DNA from: Phycisphaerae bacterium
Lineage (GTDB): Bacteria > Planctomycetota > Phycisphaerae > Phycisphaerales > SM1A02
DNA: 5,825 bases
Assembly: GCA_018663565.1 (NCBI GenBank)
Contig: JABJQE010000337.1
Span: forward strand, 1-5,825
Reading direction: 5' to 3'
The translations under genes were made by a program, and so were the position numbers. Positions 5,584 through 5,825 of this stretch are shown piece after piece. Within the stretch, counting starts at the first letter, position 1; each line of letters starts with the position of its first letter. A model generated the notes under the pieces. That model was not told where the DNA came from. It saw nothing but the letters and a program-made list of their open reading frames with translations, and searched no databases.

Positions 5584-5825
5584 ATGCGCTTTCACCTCAG
5601 ACGACCCTCGATGCCGGCCATTGCCGCGGACTTCGGGGCATCCTGCATCAGGATGCTTCAGCGGTCAGCCGATGGATTGGCTGTCTCTGCGGCCGTTGAG
5701 CAGCCCTGCGAACCAACCGCAGCATTCGACCTTGATGCCCATCTCAGCACCGCCTCTGAAGTAGTTGCCAAAACCGTCGCCGACTCAGCCTGGTCCGGCA
5801 AGCGGATCGTGGCTTCGATGCCTGC
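5584..5825 (+). CDS. PilM-like actin-fold ATPase, N-terminal part (runs off the window)
   Basis: The first 80 codons are open to the window end. After a basic lead (MRFHLRRPS), the strand IAADFGASCIRMLQ (13-26) matches the phosphate-1 loop of the actin/FtsA/PilM fold, where PilM proteins read roughly 'GIDIGxxxVKAVxL'. After an acidic stretch (FDLDAHLS, 48-55) and a helix (SEVVAKTVADSAW, 58-70) comes SGKRIVASMP (71-80). This corresponds to the 'GKRVxxxLPG' segment after the first helix in PilM. PilM is a cytoplasmic ATPase at the base of type IV pilus and related secretion machines. The match is by pattern only, and the C-terminal domain cannot be seen. The gene lies 130 nt after mqnB in the same direction and has its own strong ribosome-binding site, so it may be a separate transcription unit. 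Confidence 0.65.
   Translation, partial: MRFHLRRPSMPAIAADFGASCIRMLQRSADGLAVSAAVEQPCEPTAAFDLDAHLSTASEVVAKTVADSAWSGKRIVASMP

Overview
The window reads as a bacterial chromosome segment with about 55-60% GC, normal gene density and mostly housekeeping content. The best lineage guess is a planctomycete, most likely of the Phycisphaerae. This is an inference from two things: a small secreted ORF with Asp/Asn-rich 'DCNGNG / PDECE / IADGTSEDCNGNG' repeats, which I associate with that group, and a divergent histidyl-tRNA synthetase next to a futalosine-pathway menaquinone gene. No CRISPR array, tRNA, rRNA, insertion sequence or phage gene was seen.

Layout. Positions 48-1715 (+) encode the large, TIM-barrel subunit of an adenosylcobalamin-dependent acyl-CoA mutase. 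The substrate-pocket residues (Phe81, Gln202, Ala111) fit isobutyryl-CoA mutase (IcmA) better than methylmalonyl-CoA mutase, and the B12-binding domain is absent. A strong bidirectional hairpin terminator (1780-1805) separates it from a convergent gene for a 77-residue two-helix membrane protein (1848-2081, -). Upstream of that gene lies a gene-free stretch (2082-2463) with a good sigma70-type promoter on the minus strand, a 25-bp palindrome at its predicted start site and a leader of about 200 nt. A small secreted repeat protein follows (2464-2673, +). Its stop codon abuts, with no gap, the stop codon of a convergent alpha/beta hydrolase (2674-3372, -).

Divergent from the hydrolase is a two-gene unit: hisS (3469-4818, +) and mqnB, futalosine hydrolase (4815-5453, +), joined by a 4-nt GTGA overlap that implies translational coupling. 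After a 130-nt spacer with two hairpins, a third plus-strand gene begins with a strong ribosome-binding site (5584) and runs off the window. Its N-terminus looks like a PilM-type actin-fold ATPase.

The genes do not form one obvious pathway. hisS-mqnB is the only clear operon. I found no convincing new multi-gene system. The items most worth a second look are the ICM-like active site, the promoter/palindrome/leader arrangement at 2082-2318, the truncated repeat ORF with its back-to-back stop junction, and the HisRS motif 3 without its usual arginine.
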